Below are positions 4,295 through 6,877 of a stretch of DNA of 6,877 nt, piece by piece. Below the pieces are notes generated by a model, which was not told where the DNA came from, did no database searches, and was given only the letters and a program-made list of their open reading frames with translations. Within the stretch, counting starts at the first letter, position 1, and each line of letters opens with the position of its first letter. The DNA is taken from NCBI GenBank assembly GCA_018651445.1, contig JABIDZ010000068.1:1-6877 (forward strand), read 5' to 3'. The translations under genes were made by a program, and so were the position numbers. This DNA is from Candidatus Iainarchaeum sp. (GTDB lineage: Archaea > Iainarchaeota > Iainarchaeia > Iainarchaeales > JAAZKV01).

Positions 4295-6877
4295 CAATCA
4301 CCCAAACCTCTTTTTCATCGGAGTTAGTTAACGCCAACCCTAAAATAATTATAAGTACTAGTACAATTAATAAAGCCGATACTCCAAAAGTGAATCCTGC
4401 ACTTTCAAATATAAAGAAACCTGTTCCAAAACCAAATAAACCGCCGAAAAATTCTGCATTCGGATCTTTTGTTATGTATAAAGAGAAGGGTTCTTTGTTG
4501 TGAACTGTTGTTGTTTCTACAACAAATGATGGAATGAAAAAACCATTTGTGTCACCCACAATTACTTTTCCTTCGATAGTAATAACTTGTCCTTTTGCAA
4601 GTAAAGAAATTATTTGTTCTTCTATGTTAACATCGGTTGGAATGTTTTCAAAAGTAATTTTTATATTTCGATAATCTCTTTCAGAATTATTTCTAAGTTG
4701 TAAATGATATTTTCCTTCGCTATTTCCTTGTAACGAAATCATTTCTGTTGAAGACAAGATTTCTAGATCTTCAAAAGATGGACCCGCTTTTACATTAAAA
4801 TAAATCTTTGTTTCTATATTTGTATTTCCATCTAAAACAACAGTGATAAATTGATTGTCCATTACTTGTGTTGTTGGAGAAGTTGTAATTGAAACATAAA
4901 CTATTTTTGAGAAGCCTTTTGGAACGCTAACTGTGTTTTGTGAGAACGACACACCTACGCCAGTTGGTAGATTTGTTGCAGATAGATTAAAGCTTTCGTC
5001 AAAATCTCCTGTGTTTGTTATTTCAAGTTCAAATATTTCTGCTCCGCACCACGCAATATCTTTTGCTTGTGTTCGCACATTAATAGTTGAATTACTTTCA
5101 CCTTGTACGTTTAAGCAAATGATTTCGTCATCAACAAAACCTATTTCTGAATCAAAAGGAAGTTCTTCTCTTTCTTCTCCAGTAATAGTTAATAATTGTG
5201 CACCTGCGCTTGCGTCCCTTGGAACATAAATTGCGTAATCTACTATTCTTTCTTCGCTACCCATTAGGGTTAGCGTGTTGTATGAAAGTTCATTTGGCAT
5301 TCCGAATAAGAATAAATCAATTGTTTTTTCGTCAAGTGAACAAAAACCACAATCGTCTGATAATTTTCTAACAAAAAAAGAACTTTCAAAAACTTGTCCG
5401 CGAGAAACGTCATAACATATTTGCGGAGCACTTATGATAAAATTTCTTTCATGTATCTGTGAACAATCTTTTACATCAAGTAAAAAGTATTTTTCGATGT
5501 GATAATTTATCGCGTCTCCACCAAGCAATACACTGTATTTTCCTACCTCCACGTGCTTTGCATTAACAGTTAGTTGAACTGTTTCAACCTCTCCGCTATC
5601 AAGAATCACTTTGTCTTTTGAAAAATAAGGCAATAGCATTGTACTATCCGCATCAAGCAAAATTGTTCGTCTTTGACTTGATGTATTAGTTACGTCTACT
5701 GAGAATTCTCTTTCTTCTCCTTGACAAATAGTTGCTTCGTATTCGTGGATTCTAAAACCATCAAAACTATTACAAGAACCAATCTCTAAATCAAAATTTA
5801 GTGCAATGTTTTGATCTTCATCTTCTACGGCGATTATGTAATTATCTCTATCTGAACCACACGAACTAATATTTAATGGGAACGTAGTTGTTTCTCCTTC
5901 GTTTAAGCAAAATGAATTGTTTCCAATTGACGCGCTTAAGTATCCTTGATGTGATTCATAAAAATTAAAGCATTCTCTTTGTGTTGACTCGTTTTTTAGT
6001 CGCACCTGTGTTGTGTATGAAGCACATTCTTCTAAACATACTCCTGTTTGGTCACTTGAAAATTCAAATCTTTTGTTTCCATCAAAAAAACAATTTGTTC
6101 TGATTATTAGTTCTTCACTGGCAAAATTGTTTTTTGAATCAAATGCTTTAAGAGTTAAAATATTTTGTGAATGTTGATTACTTATGTTGTTACACGACAA
6201 GAAATACGCGTCATCAATAGAACAATCAATAACACTCGCATCACTTTGGTTTGTTAATTCAAAGGTTAAATTATTTCCATCTTCAGGATCACTTACATAG
6301 TCTCTTAAATTTATAAATTCGTTTTGATTTTCGTTTAAACAAGGAGCTGGCAAAGACAACCACAACGGCGAATAATCAAATACTTCTATTTTTAAGGTAT
6401 CCTTATCTGTTTCACCAAAAATATCATTAATATCAATTGTTAGTTCTGTTTCGCTTTCTACACACGAAACAAATTCACACGAAACGAAGTGTTCGTCTTC
6501 TATAAAACAATTGATTAGATTAGTATTTGTTTGTGAGACAATGTTGTAATTTACTAATTCTAAATCTTCATCAAAAGAATAATCGTGTAAATCAATTAAT
6601 TTGTTTAAATCAGATGCACAGCTAACTTCTCTATTTGGAACGTTTATTGCCGGAGGTGTATTTGTAACCGTTACATCAAATTCTGTTGTTCCAATTGCAT
6701 TACAATCATCTTTTGCACTTACTTCAATTATTGTTTCTCCAAGCGCATCCCGCGAATCACATTGCAAGTATCTATTATTTACTAGATTACAACTAATTAC
6801 GTCGTTACTTATACTAAAATTAAATGTTAAAGCGCTTAGATAGTCATCGGCGTCGTGTGCGAAATCGATTAAATCTA
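4284..6877 (-). CDS. Large surface protein, 5' end outside window: cadherin-like repeats, Cys-linked Ig-like domains, TM anchor
   Basis: The frame is open from the right edge to the TAA at 4286-4284, giving 863 visible residues. The TTG at 6767 is only an internal codon, because 36 more in-frame codons upstream continue the same domain. Residues 1-261 (window numbering) hold about three cadherin-like repeats: L-I-D-L/F-x-x-Y or D, D-x-D, L-x-F, then C-x9-C (C29/C39, C123/C133, C218/C228), then a L-T-x-x-A/I-x-D strand. Residues 262-806 hold about five Ig/NEW3-like domains with boundary Cys pairs C262/C280, C368/C384, C471/C487 and C587/C610. A Phe/Gly-rich stretch (808-825) leads to one membrane helix (about 829-849) and a short acidic tail ending V-W-V-I-D-D-E. 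About eleven N-X-S/T sequons are present. The architecture places it outside the cell on a C-terminal anchor. The signal peptide and promoter should lie beyond the window. It is cotranscribed with, and overlaps, the similar protein downstream. A role in adhesion or envelope structure is inferred from architecture only. Confidence 0.85.
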   Translation of the reverse strand, partial: DLIDFAHDADDYLSALTFNFSISNDVISCNLVNNRYLQCDSRDALGETIIEVSAKDDCNAIGTTEFDVTVTNTPPAINVPNREVSCASDLNKLIDLHDYSFDEDLELVNYNIVSQTNTNLINCFIEDEHFVSCEFVSCVESETELTIDINDIFGETDKDTLKIEVFDYSPLWLSLPAPCLNENQNEFINLRDYVSDPEDGNNLTFELTNQSDASVIDCSIDDAYFLSCNNISNQHSQNILTLKAFDSKNNFASEELIIRTNCFFDGNKRFEFSSDQTGVCLEECASYTTQVRLKNESTQRECFNFYESHQGYLSASIGNNSFCLNEGETTTFPLNISSCGSDRDNYIIAVEDEDQNIALNFDLEIGSCNSFDGFRIHEYEATICQGEEREFSVDVTNTSSQRRTILLDADSTMLLPYFSKDKVILDSGEVETVQLTVNAKHVEVGKYSVLLGGDAINYHIEKYFLLDVKDCSQIHERNFIISAPQICYDVSRGQVFESSFFVRKLSDDCGFCSLDEKTIDLFLFGMPNELSYNTLTLMGSEERIVDYAIYVPRDASAGAQLLTITGEEREELPFDSEIGFVDDEIICLNVQGESNSTINVRTQAKDIAWCGAEIFELEITNTGDFDESFNLSATNLPTGVGVSFSQNTVSVPKGFSKIVYVSITTSPTTQVMDNQFITVVLDGNTNIETKIYFNVKAGPSFEDLEILSSTEMISLQGNSEGKYHLQLRNNSERDYRNIKITFENIPTDVNIEEQIISLLAKGQVITIEGKVIVGDTNGFFIPSFVVETTTVHNKEPFSLYITKDPNAEFFGGLFGFGTGFFIFESAGFTFGVSALLIVLVLIIILGLALTNSDEKEVWVIDDE
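4297..4310 (-). promoter_or_regulatory. Shine-Dalgarno region inside the end of the upstream surface gene
   Basis: The minus strand reads GAGGTTTGGGTGAT just before the tandem ATGs at 4294 and 4291. GAGG (4310-4307) and GGTGAT (4302-4297) both match the anti-Shine-Dalgarno end of archaeal 16S rRNA (…ATCACCTCC). GGTGAT is 2 bases from the first ATG and 5 from the second, so the second ATG has the more usual spacing; GAGG better suits the TTG or the first ATG. Having a ribosome site here, while the genes with their own promoters have none, fits an internal operon gene. The site overlaps the last codons of the upstream gene, which suggests translational coupling. Confidence 0.55.
6093..6877 (-). 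repeat. Three tandem cadherin-like protein repeats with a C-x9-C pair (coding repeat)
   Basis: These lie within the partial surface gene. Each unit of about 93-95 residues shows the same series: a Cys (visible in units two and three), then L-I-D-L or F-I-N-L with an acidic D-x-D turn, a L-x-F or L-x-Y strand, a Cys pair exactly nine residues apart, and a D-x-F-like turn before the final strand. The pairs are C-N-L-V-N-N-R-Y-L-Q-C, C-F-I-E-D-E-H-F-V-S-C and C-S-I-D-D-A-Y-F-L-S-C. The units are similar in pattern but well diverged in sequence, so they are old duplications. The first is cut by the window edge, and more copies may lie beyond it. Confidence 0.7.

Noticed and set aside
4222..4503. 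Plus-strand open frame of 93 codons across the junction of the two surface genes
   Set aside because: It is the antisense shadow of the membrane helix and overlap region; its hydrophilic Pro/Asn/Lys-rich translation matches no family and no ribosome site or TATA box is seen.
6765..6767. TTG as the start codon of the large right-hand surface gene
   Set aside because: The frame continues for 36 more codons to the window edge, and these codons complete the first cadherin-like repeat with its C-x9-C pair, so this is an internal Leu codon.
156..6877. CRISPR arrays, insertion sequences, tRNA or rRNA genes
   Set aside because: No regularly spaced identical repeats, transposase-like frames, terminal inverted repeats or tRNA-like arms were seen, and the region is almost fully occupied by coding sequence.

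Overview
The window looks archaeal, AT-rich and gene-dense. Its start codons sit about 25-28 bp from TATA-like boxes with almost no leader, there are no bacterial -35/-10 elements, and two long cell-surface proteins carry a signal peptide and/or one C-terminal membrane anchor with Cys-rich Ig-like domains and many N-X-S/T sequons. This style is common in small-genome DPANN archaea such as Woesearchaeota or Pacearchaeota. That placement is an inference from style, not from a marker gene.

Layout, left to right. (1) 1-101, minus strand: the first 33 codons of a PHP-domain metal-dependent phosphoesterase, cut by the window edge. (2) 102-155: a 54-bp divergent intergenic region with one TTTAAA core exactly midway between the two start codons (24 bases on each side), apparently a two-way promoter for leaderless transcripts. 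(3) 156-1364, plus strand: a complete SufS-type cysteine desulfurase with all the expected PLP and catalytic residues. (4) 1361-1380: a perfect 20-bp palindrome that contains the stop codons of sufS and of the convergent gene as mirror images. (5) 1377-1832, minus strand: a YbaK/ProX-type aminoacyl-tRNA deacylase homologue whose usual catalytic Lys appears to be Asn. (6) 1833-1882: a 50-bp gap combining a T-rich terminator for the gene upstream with a TATA-like box for the deacylase gene. (7) 1883-4294 and 4284-6877, both minus strand: two large surface proteins with overlapping ends, so probably one operon. The first gene of this pair runs out of the right edge of the window.

The sulfur-mobilising enzyme, the tRNA-editing homologue and the PHP protein look like ordinary housekeeping genes. 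The surface pair is the accessory part. Both proteins are mostly tandem domains of about 100 residues with a Cys pair at many domain boundaries, followed by one transmembrane helix. The upstream protein additionally begins, within the window, with cadherin-like repeats carrying a strict C-x9-C pair. Their short cytoplasmic tails have opposite charge (one acidic, one with 14 Lys in 31 residues), which suggests, but does not prove, a paired envelope structure.
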